Source: an uncultured Paracoccaceae bacterium (GTDB lineage: Bacteria; Pseudomonadota; Alphaproteobacteria; Rhodobacterales; Rhodobacteraceae). Taken from it: a DNA stretch of 37,824 nt. The notes beneath the pieces are model-generated. The model did no database searches. It saw only the letters and a program-made list of their open reading frames with translations, and had not been told where the DNA came from. The position numbers were made by a program, and so were the translations under genes. Location: assembly GCA_947311485.1 (NCBI GenBank), contig CAMZLM010000015.1, forward strand, positions 1 to 37,824, given 5' to 3'. Positions 17,053 through 24,471 of this stretch are shown here, in pieces (the stretch's first letter is position 1; each line of letters starts with the position of its first letter).

Positions 17053-18675
17053 TTAGGCTTCGGCCTCCTTTGTGGTATCTTCTTCTTCGGTTTCTTCTGC
17101 AGCAGCCGCATCGGCCGCCAGTTCTTCTTCGGTGACCCAGCCCAGCATAACACGGGCCTTCATCACCAATTCCTGCGCTTCCTCGAGGCTCACCTCGAAG
17201 GTTTCAAGAATACCGTCGTCCTTGACCCGTTTACCCTCAACCGTGGTGTATCCACCGGCCAATTCCCAATCCGCACAGGTCGCAAAGGTTTCCAGATCTT
17301 TAACATCGTCCTTGGCCAGCGCCACAAGCATTTGCGGGGTCAGACCTTCGTAGTCGATCAAGCTCTGCTGCACGCCCAGCGCCTTGGCTTCTTCCAGGGC
17401 TTTGGTGTTGATCTCGTCCAGAGATTCACGGGCACGGGCCTGCAATTCTTCGGCGGTTTCGTCATCAAAACCTTCGATGCTGGCGATTTCTTCCAGCTCG
17501 ACATAGGCGACTTCTTCCAGACGGGTAAAGCCCTCGGACACCAGCAGCTGCGCAACAACTTCGTCAACATTCATGGTATCCATGAACAGTTTCGTCCGAA
17601 TTTCGAATTCCTTCTGGCGACGTTCGGATTCTTCGGCCTCGGTCATGATATCGATGTCCAGACCGGTCAACTGGGATGCCAAACGCACGTTCTGGCCACG
17701 ACGACCAATGGCCAGCGACAGCTGTTCGTCCGGCACGACAACCTCGATCCGGTCGGCCTCGTCATCCAGCACAACCTTGGAAACCTCGGCAGGCTGCAAC
17801 GCATTCACCAAGAAGGTTGGCGCATCTTCATTCCAGGGAATGATATCGATTTTTTCGCCCTGCAATTCGTTGACAACAGCCTGAACCCGGCTGCCGCGCA
17901 TACCCACGCAGGCACCGACGGGGTCAATTGAATTGTCAAAAGAAATCACGCCGATTTTGGCGCGCGACCCCGGATCACGGGCAACGGCCTTGATCTCGAT
18001 CACACCGTCATAGATTTCCGGCACTTCCATTTTGAACAGCTCGGCCATGAATTCCGGCGCAGTCCGCGACAGGAAAATCTGCGGGCCGCGCATTTCGGAG
18101 CGCACCTCTTTGATATAGGCACGAATACGGTCGCCGTTGCGGAACAATTCACGGTTGATCAGCTGATCACGGCGCAAAGTGGCATCGCCCCGACCTACAT
18201 CCACAATCACATTGCCGTATTCGACGCGCTTGACCAGACCATTGATAATGGTGCCTTCGCGGTCTTTGAATTCTTCGTACTGGCGCTCGCGCTCGGCTTC
18301 GCGAACCTTTTGCACGATCACCTGCTTGGCCGATTGCGCAGCGATACGGCCAAAATCCATGGGCGGCAGTTTGTCGATGATCAGATCACCCACTTCTGGA
18401 TCGTCCTTGTGGGCCTTGGCCTCTTCTACTGTCATTTCGACGAAATGGTTTTCCACTTCCTCAACCACTTCACGCACACGGGTTATTTCCAGATCGCCGG
18501 TTTTGCGATCGATAAACGCGCGAATGTCCAATTCCGCCCCGTATTTGGATTTGGCGGCCTTGGCCATGGATTCTTCCATGGCCTGAATAACCAGATCAGG
18601 GTCGATCATTTTCTCGCGGGCAACCGCATCCGCGATTTGCAACAATTCGAGCCGGTTTGCACTGGTAATGCTCAT
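17053..18675 (-). CDS. nusA: Transcription termination/antitermination factor NusA
   Basis: A 540-residue RNA-polymerase-binding factor. The order is the N-terminal polymerase-binding domain (to about residue 125), the S1 domain ([22 protein letters not shown]), and two KH domains ([29 protein letters not shown] and [25 protein letters not shown]), quoted partly here as landmarks. Two C-terminal helix-hairpin-helix acidic repeats follow. The C-terminus is extremely acidic ([18 protein letters not shown]). It overlaps rimP by four bases at the start and has 24 bases to the YlxR gene, so all belong to one transcript. NusA often autoregulates its own operon, which is relevant to the leader hairpin upstream of rimP. 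Confidence 0.97.
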   Translation of the reverse strand: MSITSANRLELLQIADAVAREKMIDPDLVIQAMEESMAKAAKSKYGAELDIRAFIDRKTGDLEITRVREVVEEVENHFVEMTVEEAKAHKDDPEVGDLIIDKLPPMDFGRIAAQSAKQVIVQKVREAERERQYEEFKDREGTIINGLVKRVEYGNVIVDVGRGDATLRRDQLINRELFRNGDRIRAYIKEVRSEMRGPQIFLSRTAPEFMAELFKMEVPEIYDGVIEIKAVARDPGSRAKIGVISFDNSIDPVGACVGMRGSRVQAVVNELQGEKIDIIPWNEDAPTFLVNALQPAEVSKVVLDDEADRIEVVVPDEQLSLAIGRRGQNVRLASQLTGLDIDIMTEAEESERRQKEFEIRTKLFMDTMNVDEVVAQLLVSEGFTRLEEVAYVELEEIASIEGFDDETAEELQARARESLDEINTKALEEAKALGVQQSLIDYEGLTPQMLVALAKDDVKDLETFATCADWELAGGYTTVEGKRVKDDGILETFEVSLEEAQELVMKARVMLGWVTEEELAADAAAAEETEEEDTTKEAEA

Positions 18676-19232
18676 GGGGCGTCCTCTTCGGTGTTTATCT
18701 CGTCAAATTTGGTTTCATCAAAGGCATCTTTACGCGCCTTTAATGTCTGGGCAATCAACTCATCCGTCAGGATCAGCTTGGCATCCGACAGCCAGTCGAA
18801 TTTCAGCCCGATGATGCCTTGGGGAATTTCAATCAGAACCTCGTCGTCCTGAATTCCGCGCAATTCGCCCTTAAAGCGGCGCTGCCCGTCGATCAGTTCA
18901 GTGGTTTCAATGCGGGCCTCGTAGCCTTCCCACATGTCGAAATCTTTCAAGCGGGTCAGCGGGCGATCGATGCCCGGGCTGGAAACTTCCAGCGCGTATT
19001 CTTCGACAACCGGGTCTTCTACGTCCAGAATGGCGGAAACCTCGGTTGAAATTTTGGCGCAATCATCGACTTCAATCCCGCCGTTGGGGCGTTCGGCCAT
19101 GATCTGCAAGATGATCTTTTTGCCCGACATCAAACGAATACGCACCAGTTCAAACCCGAGATCCTCGATCACGGGTTGCACAATACCGGCCAGTCGTTTG
19201 TCTATCGCTGCTTTTGCAATCAAATCAGACAT
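18672..19232 (-). CDS. rimP: Ribosome maturation factor RimP
   Basis: A 186-residue factor for 30S subunit maturation. Conserved segments are [10 protein letters not shown], the two-domain junction [29 protein letters not shown] (the SSPGxDRPL hallmark), and a C-terminal Sm-like barrel ([16 protein letters not shown]). The C-terminus extends beyond the E. coli protein with an acidic tail (EINTEEDAP), as seen in related alphaproteobacteria. GGAG lies about nine bases before the ATG, directly after a small hairpin. It is the first gene of the operon and lies behind a terminator-like leader element. Confidence 0.95.
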   Translation of the reverse strand: MSDLIAKAAIDKRLAGIVQPVIEDLGFELVRIRLMSGKKIILQIMAERPNGGIEVDDCAKISTEVSAILDVEDPVVEEYALEVSSPGIDRPLTRLKDFDMWEGYEARIETTELIDGQRRFKGELRGIQDDEVLIEIPQGIIGLKFDWLSDAKLILTDELIAQTLKARKDAFDETKFDEINTEEDAP

Positions 19233-19245
19233 TTAAGTATGCTCC

Positions 19246-19281
19246 TGTGCATGCGCACAAAAAAACGGGCGCACGGCCCGT
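19246..19281 (-). promoter_or_regulatory. rimP leader: attenuator-type terminator followed by a second hairpin
   Basis: On the minus strand ACGGGC (19281-19276) and GCCCGT (19270-19265) form a 6-bp GC-rich stem with loop CGTGC, followed by seven Ts (19265-19259): an intrinsic terminator 27 bases before the rimP start. The next 14 bases form TGTGC-GCAT-GCACA, ending at the GGAG ribosome site. The GTGC in the terminator loop is complementary to GCAC of this second hairpin, so an alternative fold is possible. Because a promoter lies upstream at 19337-19365, the terminator is within the operon leader. Confidence 0.65.
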
Positions 19282-19336
19282 CGTAATTTCCGATGGAAGG
19301 CTGGGGGTGGAAACCAGTCTTGCCGCTGTTAAAGGG

Positions 19337-19365
19337 GATATAGGCGCTTGTTTCGACAAAAGCAA
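19337..19365 (-). promoter_or_regulatory. Predicted sigma-70 promoter of the rimP-nusA-infB operon
   Basis: On the minus strand TTGCTT (19365-19360) and TATATC (19342-19337) are separated by 17 bases. Transcription would begin near 19330, giving a leader of about 100 bases that includes the terminator-like hairpin before rimP. Confidence 0.55.
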
Positions 19366-19460
19366 GTAACAGTTTTTCGCCGATGCGCGGTTCATGACCT
19401 TTAATCCTTAACCATTTGTGCCTACTGTGCAGAAAACTGCGCTTATAACCAGAGAACCCA

Positions 19461-20072
19461 ATGACAAACTATCTGCATCAGGGCGATTTGCCCGACGACC
19501 TCGACCTTGGCCCGATTGTGGCAATTGACAGCGAAACCATGGGGTTATTGCCCTATCGCGACCGGCTTTGCGTGGTGCAGCTGTCCTCTGGTGATGGCAA
19601 TGCGCATCTGGTGCAAATCGCCAAGGACCAGACAGAAGCCCCGAACCTGTGTAAAATGCTGGCCAATCCGGATCAGTTGAAATTGTTTCACTTCGGGCGT
19701 TTTGACATCGCGGTCATGGAAAATCGATTCGGTGTGCGCACCACGCCGGTTTATTGCACCAAGATCGCCTCAAAGCTGATCCGCACCTATACAGACCGGC
19801 ACGGGTTGAAAAACCTGCTGCAAGAATTATTGCGGGTCGATATTTCAAAACAACAGCAAAGCTCTGACTGGGGCGCGGAAACGCTGACCAAGGCACAGAT
19901 GGATTACGCGGCCTCGGATGTGTTGTACCTGCACCGACTGAAAGAGGAGCTGGACATCCGGCTGGCCCGCGAAGGCCGCACCGAACTGGCGCAGGCCTGT
20001 TTTGATTTTCTGCCGACCCGTGCCACGCTTGATCTGGCCGGTTGGCCCGACACCGATATTTTTGCCCATTAA
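19461..20072 (+). CDS. rnd: Ribonuclease D (short form, DEDDy exonuclease)
   Basis: A 203-residue 3'-5' exoribonuclease of the DEDDy group. Exo I is Asp23 and Glu25 in AIDSETMG, Exo II Asp82 in HFGRFDIAVM, and Exo III YAASDVLYL with Tyr149 and Asp153. It has only the catalytic domain: the C-terminal HRDC domains of E. coli RNase D are absent, as in other short alphaproteobacterial forms. Its likely role is 3' trimming of tRNA and other small RNAs. It is divergent from rimP and is followed, two bases after its stop, by lptC, so it may be co-transcribed with the LPS transport genes. Confidence 0.9.
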   Translation: MTNYLHQGDLPDDLDLGPIVAIDSETMGLLPYRDRLCVVQLSSGDGNAHLVQIAKDQTEAPNLCKMLANPDQLKLFHFGRFDIAVMENRFGVRTTPVYCTKIASKLIRTYTDRHGLKNLLQELLRVDISKQQQSSDWGAETLTKAQMDYAASDVLYLHRLKEELDIRLAREGRTELAQACFDFLPTRATLDLAGWPDTDIFAH

Positions 20073-20074
20073 CC

Positions 20075-20713
20075 ATGGCACGTCGGCAGGACAACACCCC
20101 CAAAGACGGCCATTCCCGCATGGTACGGGTCTTTCGCATTGCCTTTCCGGTGATTGCGTTGCTGTTGCTGGCCTCCATTTTCGTGTTGTCCAAAACCTCG
20201 AACCTGCGCGAGGCCCTGATTGTCACGGATGCCAAACTGGCCGAACTGGCAATTGGGCAGAAAATCACCAATCCGCATTTTTCCGGCGTCACCAAAACCG
20301 GCGATGCCTTTTCTATTTCGGCGGAATGGGCGCTGCCTGACGCGCCCAGCCCGGAACGGATTGATTTGAACAAACCGCTCACCACCATTGATTTTCAGGA
20401 TGGCCGGTCGATCAAATCCAAGTCGGACACAGCGGTGCTGGATTTATCCGAAAACGTCGCAACTTTGGCCGGTGTTGTTTCATTGGTAACTTCTGACGGG
20501 TATACCGCGCATAGTGATGAACTCCGGCTGAACTTTGAAACCGGCAATGTTTTCAGCCCCGGCCCCGTTAGCGCCGTCGGGCCACAGGGATCGATCGAAG
20601 CCGGATCAATGGAGCTGCGTCAGGATTTGGACAAAAATCACTTTGGCGGCAAAGGTGTTCTTTTGTTTAAAAATGGGGTTAAGTTGGTATACATACCAAA
20701 ACCGAATGGATGA
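20075..20713 (+). CDS. lptC: LPS export system protein LptC
   Basis: A 212-residue bitopic inner-membrane protein. One transmembrane helix (VFRIAFPVIALLLLASIFVL, about residues 19-38) is followed by a periplasmic beta-jellyroll, including LTTIDFQDGRSIKSKSDTAVLDL and DGYTAHSDELRLNFETGNVFS. It passes lipopolysaccharide from the LptBFG transporter to LptA. The start at 20075 (MARRQDNT) is preferred over an upstream in-frame TTG inside rnd. It overlaps lptA by four bases, and lptB follows, forming the standard lptCAB set; lptF and lptG are not in the window. Confidence 0.9.
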   Translation: MARRQDNTPKDGHSRMVRVFRIAFPVIALLLLASIFVLSKTSNLREALIVTDAKLAELAIGQKITNPHFSGVTKTGDAFSISAEWALPDAPSPERIDLNKPLTTIDFQDGRSIKSKSDTAVLDLSENVATLAGVVSLVTSDGYTAHSDELRLNFETGNVFSPGPVSAVGPQGSIEAGSMELRQDLDKNHFGGKGVLLFKNGVKLVYIPKPNG

Positions 20714-21222
20714 GAACACCAATGGTCAAAATTATACTGCTTGCTTTTGTCCTTGGCGCTGCGACCTTGTTTGCGCCTGTTTCCTTTGCTGTTGCACAGG
20801 GGGCGTCGATTGCCCTGACGCCGGGGAATTACGATAATTCCCTCCCGGTGGAGGTCACGGCCGATATGCTCAATGTGGCACAAGCCGAAAATACCGCCGA
20901 ATTTGTAGGAAATGCCAAGGCAATTCAGGGCGATATGCGATTGGGGGCGGATAAGGTTGTCGTGAAATACAATCAGGAACAAAGCGCCATCGAAACAGTC
21001 ACCGCCACGGGAAACGTGGTTTTCACCAACGGAACAGAGGTCGCCGAAGCACAAAAAGCGGTTTATCGACTCGGGAGCAGCAATGTGGTTTTAACGGGGA
21101 ATGTTCTGTTGTTACAGGGGGCAAATGCCATTTCCGGTGATAGCCTGACCCTTGACCTGACCACCAACAAAGGGTCTATGCGTGGCAACGTCAAAACTGT
21201 TTTTGTACCAAAGACCAAGTAA
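20710..21222 (+). CDS. lptA: LPS transport periplasmic bridge protein LptA
   Basis: A 170-residue periplasmic protein with an N-terminal signal (MVKIILLAFVLGAATLFA, cleavage probably after AVAQ or FAVA). The mature part has repeated beta strands of the OstA type: VEVTADMLNVAQAENTAEFVG, then GNVVFTNGTEVAEAQKAVYRL, then LQGANAISGDSLTLDL. It forms the filament that carries LPS across the periplasm. Start at 20710 follows the four-base overlap with lptC; an alternative ATG at 20722 would give the same signal peptide. lptB follows directly after the stop with no gap. Confidence 0.92.
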   Translation: MRTPMVKIILLAFVLGAATLFAPVSFAVAQGASIALTPGNYDNSLPVEVTADMLNVAQAENTAEFVGNAKAIQGDMRLGADKVVVKYNQEQSAIETVTATGNVVFTNGTEVAEAQKAVYRLGSSNVVLTGNVLLLQGANAISGDSLTLDLTTNKGSMRGNVKTVFVPKTK

Positions 21223-21978
21223 ATGAGTCCTGTAAAAGCCGAAACCACGCCGGAAAATACCGGCCTTTCCGTTGTGGGTTTGAACAAATCGTTCAAGCGG
21301 CGCTCTGTTTTGACAGATGTCACTCTGAACCTGCAAAGAGGCGAGGCCGTTGCCTTGCTCGGGCCGAACGGTGCCGGAAAAACCACCTGTTTTTATTCCA
21401 TTGCCGGTCTAATTCCACCGGACAAGGGCACGGTCACCATTGACGGGCGGAACGTAACATTCCTGCCCATGTACCGGCGTGCGCGGTTGGGGTTGGGGTA
21501 TCTGCCACAAGAGGCCAGCATTTTTCGCGGGATGACTGTTGAACAGAATATCCGCTCGGTGGTGGAGCTGTGGGAACCAAATCCGGAAAAACGCAAACAG
21601 CGCACCACCCAGTTAATGGAAGAATTCTCCGTTGCGCATTTGCACGACAGCCCCGCCGTTGCCCTGTCCGGTGGCGAACGCCGGCGCGTGGAAATTGCGC
21701 GCTGTTTGGCTGGCAACCCCAATTATGTTTTGCTTGACGAACCCTTTGCCGGCGTTGACCCGATCGCCGTTGGCGATATCCGGATGCTGGTTGCCCAATT
21801 GAAAGAACGCGGTATTGGCGTGTTGATTACCGATCACAATGTACGTGAAACGCTGGAAATTGTTGATCGCGCCTATATCTTGTATAGTGGTTCGGTGTTG
21901 ATGAGCGGCACCCCCGAGGAAGTCGTCGTCAGCAAAGATGTCCGACGGGTTTATTTGGGTGAAGAGTTCAAAATCTGA
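21223..21978 (+). CDS. lptB: LPS export ABC transporter ATP-binding protein LptB
   Basis: A 251-residue cytoplasmic ATPase that energises LPS extraction with LptFG. It shows Walker A GPNGAGKT, the Q-loop segment LGYLPQEASIFRGMTVEQNI, signature LSGGERRRVEIAR, Walker B VLLDEPFAGVDPIAV and H-loop TDHNVRETL. These exact segments are those of LptB. The C-terminal part (SGTPEEVVVSKDVRRVYLGEEF) matches the family. It is directly downstream of lptA and 32 bases upstream of the likely rpoN start, a widespread proteobacterial order. Confidence 0.96.
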   Translation: MSPVKAETTPENTGLSVVGLNKSFKRRSVLTDVTLNLQRGEAVALLGPNGAGKTTCFYSIAGLIPPDKGTVTIDGRNVTFLPMYRRARLGLGYLPQEASIFRGMTVEQNIRSVVELWEPNPEKRKQRTTQLMEEFSVAHLHDSPAVALSGGERRRVEIARCLAGNPNYVLLDEPFAGVDPIAVGDIRMLVAQLKERGIGVLITDHNVRETLEIVDRAYILYSGSVLMSGTPEEVVVSKDVRRVYLGEEFKI

Positions 21979-21987
21979 CCCTGAATA

Positions 21988-22001
21988 CCTGTCAAAACAG
22001 G
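21988..22001 (+). promoter_or_regulatory. Small hairpin overlapping the rpoN Shine-Dalgarno
   Basis: CCTGT (21988-21992) and ACAGG (21997-22001) form a 5-bp stem with loop CAAA. The right arm contains AGG of the AGGA ribosome site that serves the GTG start at 22011. The hairpin could moderate translation of rpoN; stability is modest. Confidence 0.35.
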
Positions 22002-22010
22002 ATGAGAAAT

Positions 22011-23315
22011 GTGGCGTTAAAGCCAAGCATTGGCATACATCAAAAACAGCGGCTCGCTGTTACCCAGAAAATGCAACAATCGGTTGCGATTTTGGGCATG
22101 TCCAATGCAGAGCTGCTTGCTTTTCTTGAGGAAGAGACCACAAGCAATCCGATTATAAAAATATCAAGCGGGCCAGCCGGAGGCAAACAACGTGGCCTGC
22201 CTGTTGATTCAGTCATCGCCGACACAGAAGCCAGCCGGGAAACCTTTATCAGCCTGATTTTGCGACAGGTGGAAATCGCAAAAATTCCCAAGAACTTGCA
22301 AATCGTCGTTTACAGCCTTGTTGAACATCTCGATGAACGCGGGATACTTGATGCCTCTGTAGAAGAAATCGCAACATCCCGAGGGTTTACACTGGCCGAC
22401 ACAAAATCCGCGCTACAAATTGTACAAAGATTCGAGCCAACCGGTGTGGGTGCAAGGGATCTCTCGGAATGTCTGGCCTTGCAATTGAAATCTGACGGGC
22501 TTTGGACACCGGTGTTTGAACGCTTGTTGCATCGGCTACACGACGGACCATATCGGGAACAGCCTTTGGCGCAGAAGTTGGGCCTTCCAACTGAAACCCT
22601 ACGCAAAATGCTCGATATCCTGAAACGATATTCGCTCAACCCGGCAGCAACACTTGATGACGCACCGCTGGCCCATGTTATTCCGGATGTTTTATGTCAC
22701 TGGAGCAACACAAAAGAGCTTCGCTTTAGCCTGAACGAAGAGGCCTTCCCCCGTTTGGAATCCGATAGCGCCTATCTTGGCGGCTTGCTAACCACAAGTC
22801 AGGAAGTACAAGATTATCTGGACAAACAAATCTCTCAAATGAACTGGCTGCGGCGGGCTTTGGACAAGCGGGCCTCGACCATTTTGCGTATCGCCATAGC
22901 CATTGGCGAAGCCCAGATCGCTTTCTTTACAAACGGGCCAATGGCAATGGTCCCGCTCAAGATGGGGACAATTGCGCAAACCCTTGGCATTCACGAATCC
23001 ACCGTCAGCCGCGCCATTTCCGGCAAACACCTGACATGCGAGCGCGGCACCTTTCCGTTCCATTATTTTTTTCCGTCAGCCATTCCGAATGCACAAGGGA
23101 AAAGCGTCTCATCCACTATGATTCGCTTTAGGCTTGCACAGGTTATTCGCTCGGAAGATCCCGAAAACACATTATCCGACGAAAAAATTGCCGAATTACT
23201 GGCTCAGGAAGGCATAACAGTTGCCAGACGCACAATTGCGAAATATCGTAAGGTTATGAACGTCCCAACATCTTCGATACGACGGATTCAGAAGCGTGCC
23301 CATAGCCGCTCCTGA
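22011..23315 (+). CDS. rpoN: RNA polymerase sigma-54 factor
   Basis: Sigma-54 directs transcription from -24/-12 promoters with enhancer-binding activators. The N-terminal activator-interacting region is Gln-rich (ALKPSIGIHQKQRLAVTQKMQQS). The core-binding region follows, and the DNA-binding part includes the helix-turn-helix LGIHESTVSRAISGK and the RpoN box ARRTIAKYRK near the C-terminus. The start is placed at the GTG of 22011 (434 residues) because AGGA is eight bases upstream and family members begin close to 'ALKP'; an ATG at 22002 would lie on the ribosome site itself. The acidic region II seems short, so the protein is somewhat smaller than in enterobacteria. It is in the standard lptB-rpoN-hpf-ptsN order. 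Confidence 0.93.
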   Translation: MALKPSIGIHQKQRLAVTQKMQQSVAILGMSNAELLAFLEEETTSNPIIKISSGPAGGKQRGLPVDSVIADTEASRETFISLILRQVEIAKIPKNLQIVVYSLVEHLDERGILDASVEEIATSRGFTLADTKSALQIVQRFEPTGVGARDLSECLALQLKSDGLWTPVFERLLHRLHDGPYREQPLAQKLGLPTETLRKMLDILKRYSLNPAATLDDAPLAHVIPDVLCHWSNTKELRFSLNEEAFPRLESDSAYLGGLLTTSQEVQDYLDKQISQMNWLRRALDKRASTILRIAIAIGEAQIAFFTNGPMAMVPLKMGTIAQTLGIHESTVSRAISGKHLTCERGTFPFHYFFPSAIPNAQGKSVSSTMIRFRLAQVIRSEDPENTLSDEKIAELLAQEGITVARRTIAKYRKVMNVPTSSIRRIQKRAHSRS

Positions 23316-23370
23316 AGGGTGGTGGCTATGGTTCAAACCGACCCGACGGGTCACATGCCGATTTATCGGC
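23301..23370 (+). other. Cluster of short inverted repeats between rpoN and hpf
   Basis: Three inverted repeats follow one another: CATAGCC (23301-23307) with GGCTATG (23324-23330), GACCC-GAC-GGGTC (23340-23352), and GCCGA-TTTA-TCGGC (23357-23370). None is followed by a clear T tract. The first overlaps the end of rpoN. They could slow or terminate transcription, or process the mRNA, before hpf. Confidence 0.35.
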
Positions 23371-23392
23371 CAAACATAAAAAAGGAGCACAA

Positions 23393-23971
23393 ATGCGCTA
23401 TCAAATCACTGGAAAGCACATAGATATCGGTCAATCTCTGCAGGAGCATGTTAAGCAAGAAGTAGGCTCTATTGTTGAAAAATATGCCGAACGCCCGACG
23501 GATGCCGTAATCACCTTTTCCAAGGACGGGCACGAATTTGTCTGCGAGGCAACCGTTCATCTTTCCACCGGTTTGACCGCCAACGCCAAGGCCAAATCAA
23601 GTGAAATCTATAGTTCATTTGATAAAAGCGTCGGTAAGCTCGAGAAACAGTTAAGGCGATACAAGCGCCGGTTAAAGGATCACCACAAGGCCAGACGAAC
23701 ACCGGTTGAATCTATTGGCGCGCCATCGTATATACTCGCCCGAGGAGATGACCACGACGAAACGGCAGAGCCGGAAACACTGACACCTATTATCATTGCT
23801 GAAATGAAAACCGACATTAAATCCCTGTCGGTCGGAGAAGCAGTTATGCAAATGGAGTTGGCAGATGAATCTGTTCTGGTGTTCCGAAACGAGTCACAAA
23901 AATCACTAAATGTGGTCTACAAAAGAGCCGACGGAAATATTGGCTGGATCGATCCAGGCCCGCAAGAGTAG
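23393..23971 (+). CDS. hpf: Long-form ribosome hibernation promoting factor
   Basis: The 192-residue protein has an N-terminal HPF/RaiA domain (MRYQITGKHIDIGQSLQEHV through to EKQLRRYKRRLKDH, about residues 1-102) and a C-terminal domain (ETLTPIIIAEMKTDIKSLSVGEAVMQMELADE...IGWIDP), which in long HPFs dimerises ribosomes into 100S particles. It lowers translation in stationary phase or starvation. AAAAAAGGAGC forms a strong ribosome site before the ATG. It lies between rpoN and ptsN, as usual in proteobacteria; whether it is under sigma-54 or its own promoter is not visible. Confidence 0.93.
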   Translation: MRYQITGKHIDIGQSLQEHVKQEVGSIVEKYAERPTDAVITFSKDGHEFVCEATVHLSTGLTANAKAKSSEIYSSFDKSVGKLEKQLRRYKRRLKDHHKARRTPVESIGAPSYILARGDDHDETAEPETLTPIIIAEMKTDIKSLSVGEAVMQMELADESVLVFRNESQKSLNVVYKRADGNIGWIDPGPQE

Positions 23972-24003
23972 CGCTCTAATACACACGGAATGACTTGGTA
24001 CGA

Positions 24004-24471
24004 ATGATGAATATGTCTGACATCTTGAAAGCAGAAGCTGTTCGAAGCATCGCAAGTGCGTCGAGTAAAAAGCAACTTTTGCAGAGTATCTCTGATCATG
24101 CGGCATCCGTGTATGACGTGGATCCCCGCGAGGTTCTGGAAGCCTTGCAATTGCGGGAATCCCTTGGAACAACGGGTGTGGGGAAAGGTGTTGCCATTCC
24201 CCATGCCCGGTTTCAGGCCGTGGATAAAATTGTCGGGCTGTTCACCCGTCTGGAAAAACCCGTTAATTTTGATTCTCTGGATAAACAGCCGGTAGATCTG
24301 GTTTTTACCTTGCTGGCCCCTGTTGCAGACAACCCTGATCACCTCAAGGCGCTGGCGCTGGTATCGCGGACATTGCGGCACAAAGAGGTCTGTGAAAAGC
24401 TGCGTTTTAATAGTGAACCACAAACCCTGCTCTCTATCCTGACAGAATTTACAGCCTCCAAAGCCGCATAA
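24004..24471 (+). CDS. ptsN: PTS IIA-like nitrogen-regulatory protein (EIIA-Ntr)
   Basis: A 155-residue phosphoacceptor protein of the regulatory phosphotransferase system, which conveys nitrogen/carbon status and does not transport sugar. The active site is in GVGKGVAIPHAR, with phosphorylatable His67 by this start. Segments RESLGTTGVG and KPVDFD-like KPVNFDSLDKQPVDLVFTLLAP are typical. The start is uncertain: ATG at 24004, 24007 or 24013 (MSDILKAEAV) are in frame; homologues support the last, while a GGAA sequence upstream suits the first slightly better. It ends exactly where the convergent sulfotransferase gene ends. Confidence 0.9.
   Translation: MMNMSDILKAEAVRSIASASSKKQLLQSISDHAASVYDVDPREVLEALQLRESLGTTGVGKGVAIPHARFQAVDKIVGLFTRLEKPVNFDSLDKQPVDLVFTLLAPVADNPDHLKALALVSRTLRHKEVCEKLRFNSEPQTLLSILTEFTASKAA

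Noticed and set aside
19233-19460. tRNA gene upstream of rimP, as in the enterobacterial metY-rimP arrangement
   Set aside because: I could not find a T-loop, anticodon loop or acceptor stem on either strand; the region holds a promoter and a terminator-like hairpin instead.
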